DNA of 21,238 nt from Bacilli bacterium (GCA_918219625.1 CAKJXT010000007.1:1-21238); one strand, 5' to 3'. Positions 1 through 7,631 are shown, numbered from the stretch's first letter. The notes: generated from the letters alone by a model not told the origin. Numbers and translations: made by a program.

Positions 1-48
1 AATAAATGTATCTCCTTCTTTTATTCTTCTTGAATCAGATTTTATCAT
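1..48 (-). CDS. Mur ligase-like protein, N-terminal fragment (runs off the window)
   Basis: Sixteen codons are visible, reading MIKSDSRRIKEGDTFI, and the gene continues past the left edge. The pattern S-D-S-R-(K/R)-(I/V)-K-x-G-D-x-F resembles the start of the N-terminal domain of Mur ligases (MurE/MurF/MurT type), where 'DSRKVKPGDVFVA' is typical. If so, it would add an amino acid to a UDP-MurNAc-peptide in the cytoplasm during peptidoglycan synthesis. The ATG is preceded by GGTGAT three bases upstream and by a TATAAT box 15 bases upstream. Only 16 residues support the family call, so MurE versus MurF versus MurT cannot be decided, and another DSR-containing protein is possible. Confidence 0.5.
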   Translation of the reverse strand, partial: MIKSDSRRIKEGDTFI

Positions 49-51
49 AGC

Positions 52-69
52 ATCACCATTTTAATTATA
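52..69 (-). promoter_or_regulatory. Extended -10 promoter fused to ribosome site
   Basis: On the minus strand TGATATAAT (an extended -10, TGn-TATAAT; box at 64-69) is followed after six bases by GGTGAT (52-57), then three bases later the ATG. The predicted leader is only about nine nucleotides. No good -35 box is visible. The same spacing recurs at 896-913 and 13393-13410. Confidence 0.5.
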
Positions 70-78
70 TCAAAAATT

Positions 79-110
79 AAAAGATTACAATATAGTTTTT
101 GTAATCTTTT
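79..110 (-). terminator. Intrinsic terminator of the lipoprotein/pilin unit
   Basis: A perfect 12-bp stem (79-90 with 99-110, AAAAGATTACAA/TTGTAATCTTTT) with an 8-nt loop is followed on the minus strand by AATTTTTG. The stop codon of the upstream lipoprotein gene lies at the foot of the stem. Confidence 0.7.
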
Positions 111-513
111 ATTCACATATCATTTTTTGTGTTTCTAAATACTCAACGTATTGTCTTAGTTTTAATGGTGAGTTTAATTTTTTTAGCATATCTTTATCTA
201 TTTTTCTAGGATTATATGTTACTTTAAGTTCATATTTATTTTCTTCTATTTTTTCTTCTTTCTTAATATTATCGTCGTTATATTTTTCTTTAATTTCTTC
301 AAAATTTTTATTAAACACTTTATTCAATATATCGTCCTTCACTTCATATTCTACTGTTGTTTCTATTTTTTCTATTTTATTTAATGTGTGATATATATAT
401 GTTATTTCTGTTATATCCAGTTCATCAGATTTGCTTATACTTGTGCATGTCATTTTTTTTGAGCATCCTGTTAGTAGGATACAAAGCATTAATACTTTTA
501 CTACCTTTTTCAT
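109..513 (-). CDS. Small secreted lipoprotein of unknown function
   Basis: A 134-residue protein with a lipoprotein signal peptide: Lys-Lys at the N-terminus, a short hydrophobic core, then the lipobox LLTGC with Cys17 as the expected lipidated residue. The mature part is short, charged and lysine/glutamate-rich with no motif I recognise; one further Cys (residue 23) follows the lipobox closely and another is near the C-terminus. The ATG has AGGAG four bases upstream. It starts 7 bases after the stop of the prepilin-like gene, so the two are probably one transcript, and a strong hairpin terminator sits at its stop codon. Co-expression with a pseudopilin hints at a cell-surface role, but the function is unknown. 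Confidence 0.75.
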   Translation of the reverse strand: MKKVVKVLMLCILLTGCSKKMTCTSISKSDELDITEITYIYHTLNKIEKIETTVEYEVKDDILNKVFNKNFEEIKEKYNDDNIKKEEKIEENKYELKVTYNPRKIDKDMLKKLNSPLKLRQYVEYLETQKMICE

Positions 514-520
514 GATACTC

Positions 521-892
521 CTAACTACATGTTTCTAGTGGACAAACTAGATATTCATATTTTCCGTTTGTATTTTTTAATTCTATATATATACTTTCAG
601 TAAAAGGTTCTCCTGTTTTGGGATTTTTAATTTTATTTGAAATGTATCCTTCATTTATTAATTGTTGTAAAGTTATTGTTGTAGATGTGTTTTCTATTGG
701 TTTTAATAATATATTGTCTGAGTAGTATGCCATACCAGCCATTCTTATATTTTCTATTTGTGTTAAATAGGCTTTTTCTTTTGATTTTTTAATATTTTTA
801 TCTACTATCGGAGTTATTACTAGTGATAGTATTGTTAATATTGCGACTACTGCAAGAAGTTCTACTAATGTGAATGCTTTATTATTTTTCAT
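521..892 (-). CDS. Prepilin-type N-terminal cleavage/methylation protein (pseudopilin)
   Basis: A 123-residue protein with a type IV prepilin signal: short basic leader MKNNKA, then FTLVELLAVVAILTILSLVI, with Glu at +5 and a hydrophobic helix of about 20 residues. Proteins of this class are cut by a prepilin peptidase before the Phe and packed into a pilus, competence pseudopilus or secretion pseudopilus. Ala instead of the usual Gly precedes the cleavage site. The C-terminal region has a Pro-Lys-Thr-Gly-Glu-Pro turn and ends CPLETCS with a Cys pair. Start ATG is supported by GGTGAT three bases upstream. It is first in a two-gene unit with a lipoprotein; no peptidase, ATPase or membrane platform gene lies in the window, so its machinery is elsewhere. 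Confidence 0.85.
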   Translation of the reverse strand: MKNNKAFTLVELLAVVAILTILSLVITPIVDKNIKKSKEKAYLTQIENIRMAGMAYYSDNILLKPIENTSTTITLQQLINEGYISNKIKNPKTGEPFTESIYIELKNTNGKYEYLVCPLETCS

Positions 893-895
893 ATA

Positions 896-913
896 ATCAC
901 CATATTTATTATA
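896..913 (-). promoter_or_regulatory. Extended -10 promoter fused to ribosome site of the pseudopilin gene
   Basis: TGATATAAT (box at 908-913, minus strand) is followed by six bases, then GGTGAT (896-901), three bases and the ATG at 892. Spacing is identical to the elements at 52-69 and 13393-13410. No clear -35 box. Confidence 0.5.
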
Positions 914-998
914 TCAAATTTTTTTCAAAATAAAAACTCAAATCTTATGATGTGAACTACATTTTGGAGACATCAAATAAATCATCGGTTTTATTACT

Positions 999-1877
999 CT
1001 ATAATGGTAAAGCTTGTTTATCATTAACCTTGTTTTCAATATATTCTAGATTATTAAATGACTTATTATTCTTTAATAATTCCATTTGTTTTCTTGCAAT
1101 ATTGTTTAATCTAACAAGTCTTTCATTTTGTGGTATTTTCATTTCAACTAATTCGGCATTAATATTTTCAAGATTATTTAATATAACTAAATGTAGTAAA
1201 TCAGTATAATCCCTAATATTTCCTTTATCTGCTATTTCAGGATTACTTTCTCTCCATTCTTTAGCAGTCATTCCAAATAAAGCAACATTTAAAACATCCG
1301 CTTCTTCAGCATATACGAATTTCTTTTGTTTTTCAGTTAAAGTAGGAACTATTATACTTTTAATAGCATCAGTATGAACTACATAACTAACTTTTGCTAA
1401 AACTCTATTAGCATGCCAATCAATTTTATTTTGATATGCTTCATTTTTCTTTAATCTTTCAAATTCTTGAATTACATATAATTTAAATTCAGGAGAAAGC
1501 CAACTAGCAAATTCTAGAGCAATATCACTTCTAGCATAAGTTCCGCCATTATTACCAGATTTAGAAATAATACCTGCAGCATTAGTTTCTTTAATCCATT
1601 TTTGTGGGGACATATAAAAACTATTTTTACCAGCCTCACTCTCAAAGGTCTCGAATTCGTGACCTTTGAAATTTTCATTATTAAGTTGTTCCCATAGTCC
1701 TAAATATGCTAAAACATCTTTATTTCTCATCCAAGCATAAATAGGTATTTTAGGTTCTTCTGGATTTGCATATCTTGCCAAATCAGTTAATGAAATATAT
1801 TCTTTATTTCCAATTCTTAAAACACTTATTTTTCTCTCTTTTACTATAATTTCAGTTTTAATATTGTCTTTATTCAT
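999..1877 (-). CDS. KilA-N domain-containing protein
   Basis: Around 292 residues. The N-terminal half (about residues 15-140) has the KilA-N look: 'ISLTDLARYANPEEPK', 'WMRNKDVLAYLGLWEQLN', then 'GGTYARSDIALEFASWLSPE' and 'YVIQEFERLK'. KilA-N is a DNA-binding domain common in phage and large DNA-virus proteins. The C-terminal half is a helical region found in many chromosomal KilA-N proteins and has no function I can name. The first in-frame ATG (1892) overlaps the ribosome site; the ATG at 1877 sits six bases after GAGGAGG and is preferred. It overlaps the upstream XRE gene by 8 bases (ATGAATAA), which suggests translational coupling. The pairing of a small repressor with a larger DNA-binding protein recalls a toxin-antitoxin or phage-derived switch, but that is inference. 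Confidence 0.85.
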   Translation of the reverse strand: MNKDNIKTEIIVKERKISVLRIGNKEYISLTDLARYANPEEPKIPIYAWMRNKDVLAYLGLWEQLNNENFKGHEFETFESEAGKNSFYMSPQKWIKETNAAGIISKSGNNGGTYARSDIALEFASWLSPEFKLYVIQEFERLKKNEAYQNKIDWHANRVLAKVSYVVHTDAIKSIIVPTLTEKQKKFVYAEEADVLNVALFGMTAKEWRESNPEIADKGNIRDYTDLLHLVILNNLENINAELVEMKIPQNERLVRLNNIARKQMELLKNNKSFNNLEYIENKVNDKQALPL

Positions 1878-2133
1878 CATTATCCTCCTCATTTATTTTT
1901 TTTATTCCAATTGTATATCCAAATGGTTTTAATAGCTTTATCAATGTAGTTATTTGTGGAGTTTTCTTTCTTGTTTCTAAAATAGCAATTAATTCTCTTA
2001 TAACCCCTGCTTCGTCAGCCATTTGCTGTTGTGTTAGACCAAGCTCATGTCTTAGTTTAATAAAATCACAAATTAATTGATACTCTAAATTCATTGTTTC
2101 TTTATCTTGTTCTAATATTTCTTTTTTTAACAT
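1870..2133 (-). CDS. XRE/Cro family helix-turn-helix regulator
   Basis: 87 residues. The helix-turn-helix lies around residues 30-75: 'LRHELGLTQQQMADEAGV' with the typical Gln-rich recognition start, then 'IRELIAILETRKKTPQITTLIKLLKPFGYTI', ending in an acidic tail. This is the size and shape of HigA-type antitoxins and small phage repressors. The GTG at 2142 lies inside the ribosome site AGGTGG, so the ATG at 2133, five bases after it, is the better start. It is the first gene of a two-gene unit with the KilA-N gene. Two identical palindromes flank its promoter, which points to autoregulation by this protein. There is no classical HigB/RelE toxin next to it. Confidence 0.85.
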   Translation of the reverse strand: MLKKEILEQDKETMNLEYQLICDFIKLRHELGLTQQQMADEAGVIRELIAILETRKKTPQITTLIKLLKPFGYTIGIKKINEEDNDE

Positions 2134-2143
2134 TGTTACCACC

Positions 2144-2189
2144 TGTATACAATAATATCAAGTATATTTATAGTAGTCAAGTGTATACA
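2144..2189 (-). promoter_or_regulatory. Promoter with twin TGTATACA palindromic operators
   Basis: Minus-strand promoter: -35 TTGACT (2175-2180), 17-bp spacer, -10 TATTAT (2152-2157). Two exact copies of the 8-bp palindrome TGTATACA lie at 2144-2151 (over the expected transcription start) and 2182-2189 (immediately upstream of the -35), with centres 38 bp apart. The promoter match is strong. Binding of the XRE protein to these sites is inferred from position and symmetry. Confidence 0.7.
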
Positions 2190-2200
2190 TATAAATCAAC

Positions 2201-2226
2201 AAAAAAAATCGAACATAAAAGTTCGA
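2201..2226 (-). terminator. Intrinsic terminator of the tRNA-Cys gene
   Basis: Six-bp stem TCGAAC (2209-2214) with GTTCGA (2221-2226) and a six-base loop, followed on the minus strand by eight T residues (2201-2208). It lies 12 bases beyond the tRNA 3' end. Confidence 0.75.
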
Positions 2227-2238
2227 ACATTTTCAATC

Positions 2239-2312
2239 TGGAGGGCCTAGTCGGATTTGAACCAACGATCGGGGAGTTGCAGTCCCATGCCTTACCACTT
2301 GGCTATAGACCC
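2239..2312 (-). tRNA. tRNA-Cys (anticodon GCA)
   Basis: The 74-nt cloverleaf can be folded by hand: acceptor GGGTCTA with TAGGCCC, discriminator T and an encoded CCA end; D stem GCC/GGC; anticodon loop CTGCAAC giving GCA; T arm GTTGG-TTCAAAT-CCGAC. Base pair 27-43 appears as a T/C mismatch at the top of the anticodon stem, a minor oddity. It is flanked by a strong promoter and a terminator, so it is a single-gene unit. Confidence 0.95.
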
Positions 2313-2329
2313 ATTACAAGCACATGTAA

Positions 2330-2358
2330 ATTATAACAAATATTTATTTGTTTGACAA
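2330..2358 (-). promoter_or_regulatory. Promoter of tRNA-Cys
   Basis: Minus strand: TTGTCA (2353-2358), 17-bp spacer, TATAAT (2330-2335). The -10 ends 17 bases before the first base of the tRNA. Confidence 0.75.
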
Positions 2359-2400
2359 TATATTTTATTCTTTTTTGATTTTTTTGTGATTTTTTTATTC

Positions 2401-2429
2401 TTGTTTAATTATATTATGTGTGTTAAAAT
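2401..2429 (+). promoter_or_regulatory. Promoter of the polysaccharide deacetylase gene
   Basis: TTGTTT (2401-2406), 17-bp spacer ending in TGT, then TAAAAT (2424-2429), an extended -10 (TGn). The same TTG-TT / TGTTAAAAT layout occurs at 4145-4173 and 18673-18701. Confidence 0.55.
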
Positions 2430-2463
2430 ATTTTTATAGTCGAAGGTATTTAGGAGTGATATT

Positions 2464-4113
2464 ATGAAGAAGAAATTAGTTATTGTTTTACTGGTAATTG
2501 CCCTATTTGGTATTACTTATGGGATTACATTTTATATTAAGCAACTTAATATTATTAAAAGTATTAAAAACAGTTACAATAAATATATTGTTACTAACAA
2601 GGAATCATCCTTATATGATAGTAGTCATTCTATTGTTGGTTCTATTTCTGAAGGAACATATTTTGAATTAGAAGATTCAAATATTAAATCAAAGAATGAT
2701 ACATATTTTAAAGTTATTGGTAGTGATTATTATTTATATTATAAAGATATTAATAAAACTGAGCAACAAGAAATTTCTTTATCTAAAGATTATTATGTTG
2801 ATTTAGGTAAGGAAATTACTACTGGTGATGTTACTAATTTTTATCAAAATGGTGAGTCTAAATTATCAATTAATAATTCTTTTAATTTTAATGTAATAAA
2901 AAAAGATGATGCCTTTTATTATATTTCATATTTAAATCAGGTTTATCAGGTTAAAATAGATGAAGTTGTTGAAGATAAGGATATTGAAATTGATCCTATT
3001 TCTTCTTATGTTAGTGTTATTAATTATAATTCTGTTATGGATAGTTGTAATTCAGAAGATTGTGTTACAACTGAAGAGTTTAAAAATGAGTTAAATTATT
3101 TAAAAGAAAATGGAAATTATACTATTACTATTGAAGATTATAAGTTATGGTTAAATGGTTATATTAATTTAAAAGAAAAAGCTGTTTTTATAACATCTAA
3201 ACAAGATTTAAGTGGTATTACTAATGAATACGGATTTAATGTTGAACAAAATTTTGAGGAATTAACTTATACTGATTCTAATTCTAAGAGTGAGAGAGGC
3301 AATTCTCCTGTACCAAGATATAATATAATTAGCAAAACAACTCTTGATATTTTTAAACAAATTGTAAATGGTGATAATGTTGTTTATATTGTTGTACAGC
3401 CTGTTAAAGTTCATTCTCTTCCAAGTGAGAGCGCAAATGCTAGTAGAATCGCTGTATTAAATTATCATTTCTTCTATGATCCTGAAATTGGTGAAACATG
3501 TCCTGATGGCAATTGTAAAAAAGTACAAGATTTTGAAAGAGAACTTACTTATTTAAAGCAAAATAACTATAAAGCGCTTACTATGGATGAATTTACTAAA
3601 TGGATGTATGGCGAAATTGAATTACCTGCTAGAAGTGTTTTAATTACTATTGATGATGGTGCGATGGGAACTGGTGCTCATAATGGTAATAAATTAATCC
3701 CAATTCTTGAAAAATATAATATGCATGCTACCCTATTTTTGATTAGTGGATGGTGGTCAATAGATAATTATAGATCTCCTTATTTAGATATAGAGTCACA
3801 TACTTTCGATATGCATGAAGGAAATTATTGTGAAGGTGTTCCTAGAGGTTCTAAATTACTTTGTTCATCTAGAGAACAGGTTTTAGAAGATTTAAGTAAA
3901 TCTGCTGATATTACTGGTTCAAAAAATGCTTTTTGTTTTCCTATGTATGTTTATAATGATACTACATTTGATGTATTAAGAGAGATTGGATTTAAACTTG
4001 CGTTTATTGGTGGAGATTATAAAGCATCTAGAAGTAATGATAAATATAAAGTGCCTAGATATCACATTTATAGAGATACTTCTTTAGATCAATTTATTGA
4101 TATGATAAGTTGA
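2464..4113 (+). CDS. Extracellular NodB-type polysaccharide deacetylase with a degenerate second NodB copy
   Basis: 549 residues with one N-terminal membrane anchor (residues 5-24), so it acts outside the cell. NodB enzymes remove acetyl groups from N-acetylated sugars of peptidoglycan or exopolysaccharide. The catalytic domain spans about 328-549: 'AVLNYH' (328-335), 'TIDDG' with the catalytic/metal Asp pair 397-398, 'SHTFDMH' with His446 and His451 (the HTxxxH spacing known from PgaB/IcaB-like enzymes), 'FCFPMY' (about 490-495) and C-terminal VPRY. Residues about 182-302 repeat its beginning and end but lack the catalytic middle (see finding). Residues about 45-95 may be an SH3-like fold. 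AGGAG lies seven bases before the ATG. The gene has its own promoter and terminator. The exact substrate is unknown. Confidence 0.85.
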   Translation: MKKKLVIVLLVIALFGITYGITFYIKQLNIIKSIKNSYNKYIVTNKESSLYDSSHSIVGSISEGTYFELEDSNIKSKNDTYFKVIGSDYYLYYKDINKTEQQEISLSKDYYVDLGKEITTGDVTNFYQNGESKLSINNSFNFNVIKKDDAFYYISYLNQVYQVKIDEVVEDKDIEIDPISSYVSVINYNSVMDSCNSEDCVTTEEFKNELNYLKENGNYTITIEDYKLWLNGYINLKEKAVFITSKQDLSGITNEYGFNVEQNFEELTYTDSNSKSERGNSPVPRYNIISKTTLDIFKQIVNGDNVVYIVVQPVKVHSLPSESANASRIAVLNYHFFYDPEIGETCPDGNCKKVQDFERELTYLKQNNYKALTMDEFTKWMYGEIELPARSVLITIDDGAMGTGAHNGNKLIPILEKYNMHATLFLISGWWSIDNYRSPYLDIESHTFDMHEGNYCEGVPRGSKLLCSSREQVLEDLSKSADITGSKNAFCFPMYVYNDTTFDVLREIGFKLAFIGGDYKASRSNDKYKVPRYHIYRDTSLDQFIDMIS

Positions 4114-4114
4114 T

Positions 4115-4135
4115 AAAGAGTATTCTCTTTTTTTT
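4115..4135 (+). terminator. Intrinsic terminator of the deacetylase gene
   Basis: Stem AAAGAG (4115-4120) with CTCTTT (4125-4130), TATT loop, then a run of T to 4135. It starts directly after the stop codon. Confidence 0.75.
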
Positions 4136-4144
4136 GTTTCAAAC

Positions 4145-4173
4145 TTGTTTTAATCAATAATATATGTTAAAAT
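4145..4173 (+). promoter_or_regulatory. Promoter of the ligase-like/LCP operon
   Basis: TTGTTT (4145-4150), 17-bp spacer ending in TGT, TAAAAT (4168-4173); extended -10. It sits just after the preceding terminator and 28 bases before the start codon. Confidence 0.55.
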
Positions 4174-4201
4174 TATAAAGGTAGCTATAGAGGTAGATAA
4201 G

Positions 4202-5485
4202 ATGAAAAAAATTAATAATTTTATTGAAAAAAATATAAAAAAAATAGTATCTATATTTTTTATTATGCAACCAATACTTGATGTTATTGCTGCTGTTGCG
4301 TTAAATTGCTTACATATTGAATTTACATTAAGTTCTATCATTAGATTTTTATTTATAGGTTTTTGTATTTATTATATATTTTTTATTAATAAAAAGGAAA
4401 AAAATATTATTTATTTTTCATCAATAATTGTATATATTCTTATTTTTTCTTTAGTTATGTTATTTAATAAGGATATTAGTGTGCTATTCTATGAGTTAAA
4501 AAATACTTTAAATGTATTTTATTTTCCTATCGTTTTTCTGACTTTATTTAATATTAATAAACAGTATAAATTAAATTTTAGCACTAAAAATATCGTTTAT
4601 TTATATTTTATTTATTGTTTATTTATCTTAATACCTAATATAACACATACAGCATTCATGAGTTATTCTATTTCTAAGGTTGGCAATGCTGGTTGGTTTT
4701 TATCAGCAAATTCTGTTGGAAATATATTAAGTATTCTTTTTCCATTTATCTTATATTATATTCTAACTGTTAAAAGAAATTATTGTTTTAAATTGTTTAT
4801 TGTAATATCTAGTTTATTTATATTTGTAAGTTTAGGTACAAAAACTCCTTTATTAAGTTTTTTAATATGTATTATTATTACTTTTTTGTATTACTTCGTT
4901 TTATGGATAAAAAATAGGAATTATAAATATATTTTTGTTTCTTCAGTATCTTCTATTATTCTTATATTTCTTTCATTTATTTTTATACCTAAAACTTCTT
5001 TTTATAAAAATATACAGATTCATAAAGATTATTTAGGTATAAATAATTATATTGATATATTAAAAGATTATAGATTGCTTGATCATTTTATATTTAGTCA
5101 AAGGTTGACTTTTTTAAACAATACAAGTAGTTATTATAAAGGTGTCAATATTTCTCAAAAAGTTTTTGGTATTGGTTTTATTGAAAATTATGGTACTGAT
5201 TTAGTGAGTACTAAAACAATTGAAATGGATTATTTTGATATCTTGTTTAGAAATGGTTTTATAGGATTTTGTCTATTTTTTAGTGTTTTCCCTATTGTTT
5301 ATGAAAAAAGAAATAAAGAAAAAAACAGTTTACTTAATTTAGAAACAAATATTAGTACTATTCTTATTTTTACACTTGCTTTTTTTACAGGACATATTCT
5401 TATTTCACCTTCTGCTAGTATTTTTGTTTCACTTATTTTAATTATTTATCAAGGAGGATTATATGAAAAAAATTACAAGAGATAA
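4202..5485 (+). CDS. Polytopic membrane protein, O-antigen ligase/polymerase-like
   Basis: 427 residues, almost entirely hydrophobic, with about ten to twelve predicted membrane helices and a larger outside-facing stretch at about residues 265-340 between the last helix groups. The pattern 'VSLGTKTPLLSFLICI' in the middle resembles the conserved 'TGSRGALLAL'-like helix of the Wzy_C/O-antigen ligase superfamily, whose members polymerise or ligate lipid-linked glycans on the outer face of the membrane. GAGGT lies seven bases before the ATG. It overlaps the following LCP gene by 23 bases, so the two are co-transcribed and likely act on one surface polymer. Family assignment rests on topology and one motif; no substrate can be named. 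Confidence 0.65.
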   Translation: MKKINNFIEKNIKKIVSIFFIMQPILDVIAAVALNCLHIEFTLSSIIRFLFIGFCIYYIFFINKKEKNIIYFSSIIVYILIFSLVMLFNKDISVLFYELKNTLNVFYFPIVFLTLFNINKQYKLNFSTKNIVYLYFIYCLFILIPNITHTAFMSYSISKVGNAGWFLSANSVGNILSILFPFILYYILTVKRNYCFKLFIVISSLFIFVSLGTKTPLLSFLICIIITFLYYFVLWIKNRNYKYIFVSSVSSIILIFLSFIFIPKTSFYKNIQIHKDYLGINNYIDILKDYRLLDHFIFSQRLTFLNNTSSYYKGVNISQKVFGIGFIENYGTDLVSTKTIEMDYFDILFRNGFIGFCLFFSVFPIVYEKRNKEKNSLLNLETNISTILIFTLAFFTGHILISPSASIFVSLILIIYQGGLYEKNYKR

Positions 5486-7607
5486 ATTTGGCTTTATTTT
5501 ACTTTTATTTAATATTATCTTATATGCTCTTAGTATTAGTTATTTTAGTTATTCTTTATTTTTACTTCAAAAAATTGAAACTTTATTAAGAGTTGGTGTT
5601 ATATTATTTTTTATAATGTTAGCGGTAATCTGTATAATTTTAATTATTAAGAGTTTATTTAAGAGAAAAAGATTTAAAGTTATAATAATTACTCTATTTA
5701 CTATTGCCTTTAGTGGTGGTATATGTTTTGTAAGTTATAATATAAATAAAATATATAGTGCGATTTCTAGCATTACTTCTAATTCTCAAACATATTCTTC
5801 GAGTATTGTTACGGGTATTAATAGTTCATTTAATTCTATTGAAGACATTAGTTCTGAGAAAATAGGTATTTTATCTGATAAGGAAAGTGTTGATGGATAT
5901 CAAATTCCTCAAGAAATAATTAGTGAAAATAAATTAATTAATGAATTAGTTGAATATAATAACTATTTGGATTTAATTAATGATTTATTAGATGGAAAAA
6001 TCAATTTAGTATTCTTACCTACTAATTATTCAATATTATTTGGAAATATTGAAGGGCTACATGATTTAAATACTAAAACTAAAATTGTTTATACAAAGGA
6101 TAAAAATGTTAAGGTTCAAAAAACATTGAATACAAAAAATTTAGATGAACCATTTTCAGTTTTACTTATGGGTGTTGATTCTGAAAATGAAGAAATTAAA
6201 GGAAGTTCATTTAATGGTGATTCTCTTGTTCTTATAACTTTTAACCCTAAAACATTAAATACTACAATTCTATCTATACCTCGTGATACATATACCTCTA
6301 TTACATGTTTCGCAGGTCAAAAGAAAAATAAGATTACTCATGCAGCATGGTATGGAGAAACTTGTATGATGAATACAATTTCTAAAATGTTCGATGTGGA
6401 TATAGATTATTTTGTAAAAATAAATTTTAAAGGTGTTGTAAAAATTGTTGATGCATTAGGTGGAGTTGATGTTGATGTTCCTTTTAGTTTCTGTGAGCAA
6501 AATAGTAATAGAGAGTTTGGATCTCATACTATTTATGTTAGAGAAGGATTACAAACATTAAATGGTGAGCAAGCTTTAGCATTAGCAAGAAACAGGCATC
6601 CTTGGAAAGAATACTGTTCAAGAGAATGGACAAATTACAATAGTAATGATTTTATTAGAGGGCAAAATCAACAATTGGTAATTCAAGGTATGATTAATAA
6701 ATTGAAGAATGTAAATTCAATTGATACATTCTATGATATGCTTAATAGTATTAGTCAAAGTATGGAGACAAATATGTCTACTGAAAATATTTTATCATTT
6801 TATAATATAGCTAAAGATATATTGATTAAGAATACTAGTTCTAATACCGATTTATCTAGCTTGGTTGGTTTTCAAAGATTGTATCTTAGTGGATTTGATC
6901 AAACTATTGTAGATTATGATTCTAATACAAATTCAGGCTCAAGATTAGCTCTTTATAATTTTGTTCCTTATCAAGGAAGTATAAATGATATTAGTAGAGC
7001 TATGAAAATCAATTTAGGTTTGTTAAGAGACGATCCTATTAAAAGTTTTGATTTTGATATCAATGAACCATATGAAGAGAATGTAATTGGTAAAGGTAGA
7101 TATAATGAAGGGGGAATTGCTTTACTTCCATCATTTGTTGGAAAGAGTTTATCCGAAGTACAAAGTTATTGTAGTTCAAGAGGAATACCTTTAAATGTTG
7201 AAAAAGTTGAAACTATTTCATCTAGTTTTGATGGTCTTGTTTCTACTCAAAGCTTACCTGCTGGTATGGATGTCGCTTTTGTAAGTAGAAGTAAAGGTTT
7301 AAGTGTTAGTGTTTATGAATTTAAGAAAAAAGATGATACCACTGTCAAGAAACCTGATAAAGATGATGATAAAGAAAAAAATGATGATGAACCTGGTAAT
7401 ACTACTGATCCTGATGATAATCAAGGTGGAACAGATAATCATAATAATGAAAACGGTGGTTCTAACGGTAACTCTAATACTGGATCTAATTCTAACTCTG
7501 GATCAGATAATGGATCTAATAACAATTCTAATACTGGATCAAATACAGGTTCTAGTCAAGAAACTGGTTCAGGTAATATTAATCCTGATGATATACTCAA
7601 TCCATAA
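5463..7607 (+). CDS. LytR-CpsA-Psr (LCP) family protein with PASTA-like domain and low-complexity tail
   Basis: 714 residues. Three membrane helices (about 11-33, 40-65, 72-94) are followed by an extracytoplasmic region (about 130-215) and the LCP domain (about 230-420): 'SVLLMGVDS', Asp253 in 'NGDS', 'SIPRD' with Arg274-Asp275, 'ALALARNRH' with Arg376 and Arg378, and 'DFIRGQNQQ'. LCP enzymes move glycopolymers from undecaprenyl lipid to peptidoglycan; these acidic and arginine residues bind the pyrophosphate. Residues about 552-620 ('LPSFVGKSLSEVQSYCSSRGI' type pattern) look like a PASTA domain, which usually binds peptidoglycan. The end is a Lys/Asp then Asn/Gly/Ser-rich tail. AGGAGG lies five bases before the ATG, inside the upstream gene. 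Together with the preceding membrane ligase this suggests polymer assembly and attachment. Confidence 0.9.
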   Translation: MKKITRDKFGFILLLFNIILYALSISYFSYSLFLLQKIETLLRVGVILFFIMLAVICIILIIKSLFKRKRFKVIIITLFTIAFSGGICFVSYNINKIYSAISSITSNSQTYSSSIVTGINSSFNSIEDISSEKIGILSDKESVDGYQIPQEIISENKLINELVEYNNYLDLINDLLDGKINLVFLPTNYSILFGNIEGLHDLNTKTKIVYTKDKNVKVQKTLNTKNLDEPFSVLLMGVDSENEEIKGSSFNGDSLVLITFNPKTLNTTILSIPRDTYTSITCFAGQKKNKITHAAWYGETCMMNTISKMFDVDIDYFVKINFKGVVKIVDALGGVDVDVPFSFCEQNSNREFGSHTIYVREGLQTLNGEQALALARNRHPWKEYCSREWTNYNSNDFIRGQNQQLVIQGMINKLKNVNSIDTFYDMLNSISQSMETNMSTENILSFYNIAKDILIKNTSSNTDLSSLVGFQRLYLSGFDQTIVDYDSNTNSGSRLALYNFVPYQGSINDISRAMKINLGLLRDDPIKSFDFDINEPYEENVIGKGRYNEGGIALLPSFVGKSLSEVQSYCSSRGIPLNVEKVETISSSFDGLVSTQSLPAGMDVAFVSRSKGLSVSVYEFKKKDDTTVKKPDKDDDKEKNDDEPGNTTDPDDNQGGTDNHNNENGGSNGNSNTGSNSNSGSDNGSNNNSNTGSNTGSSQETGSGNINPDDILNP

Positions 7608-7631
7608 AAGTTCTATAAAAGAACTTTTTTT
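7607..7631 (+). terminator. Intrinsic terminator after the LCP gene
   Basis: Stem AAAGTTCT (7607-7614) with AGAACTTT (7620-7627), five-base loop, followed by T residues. It overlaps the last base of the stop codon. Confidence 0.75.

Noticed and set aside
2094..2336. 80-codon plus ORF across the tRNA-Cys gene
   Set aside because: It includes 'VGFEPTIGELQSHALPLGYRP', the familiar spurious translation of tRNA genes in reverse.
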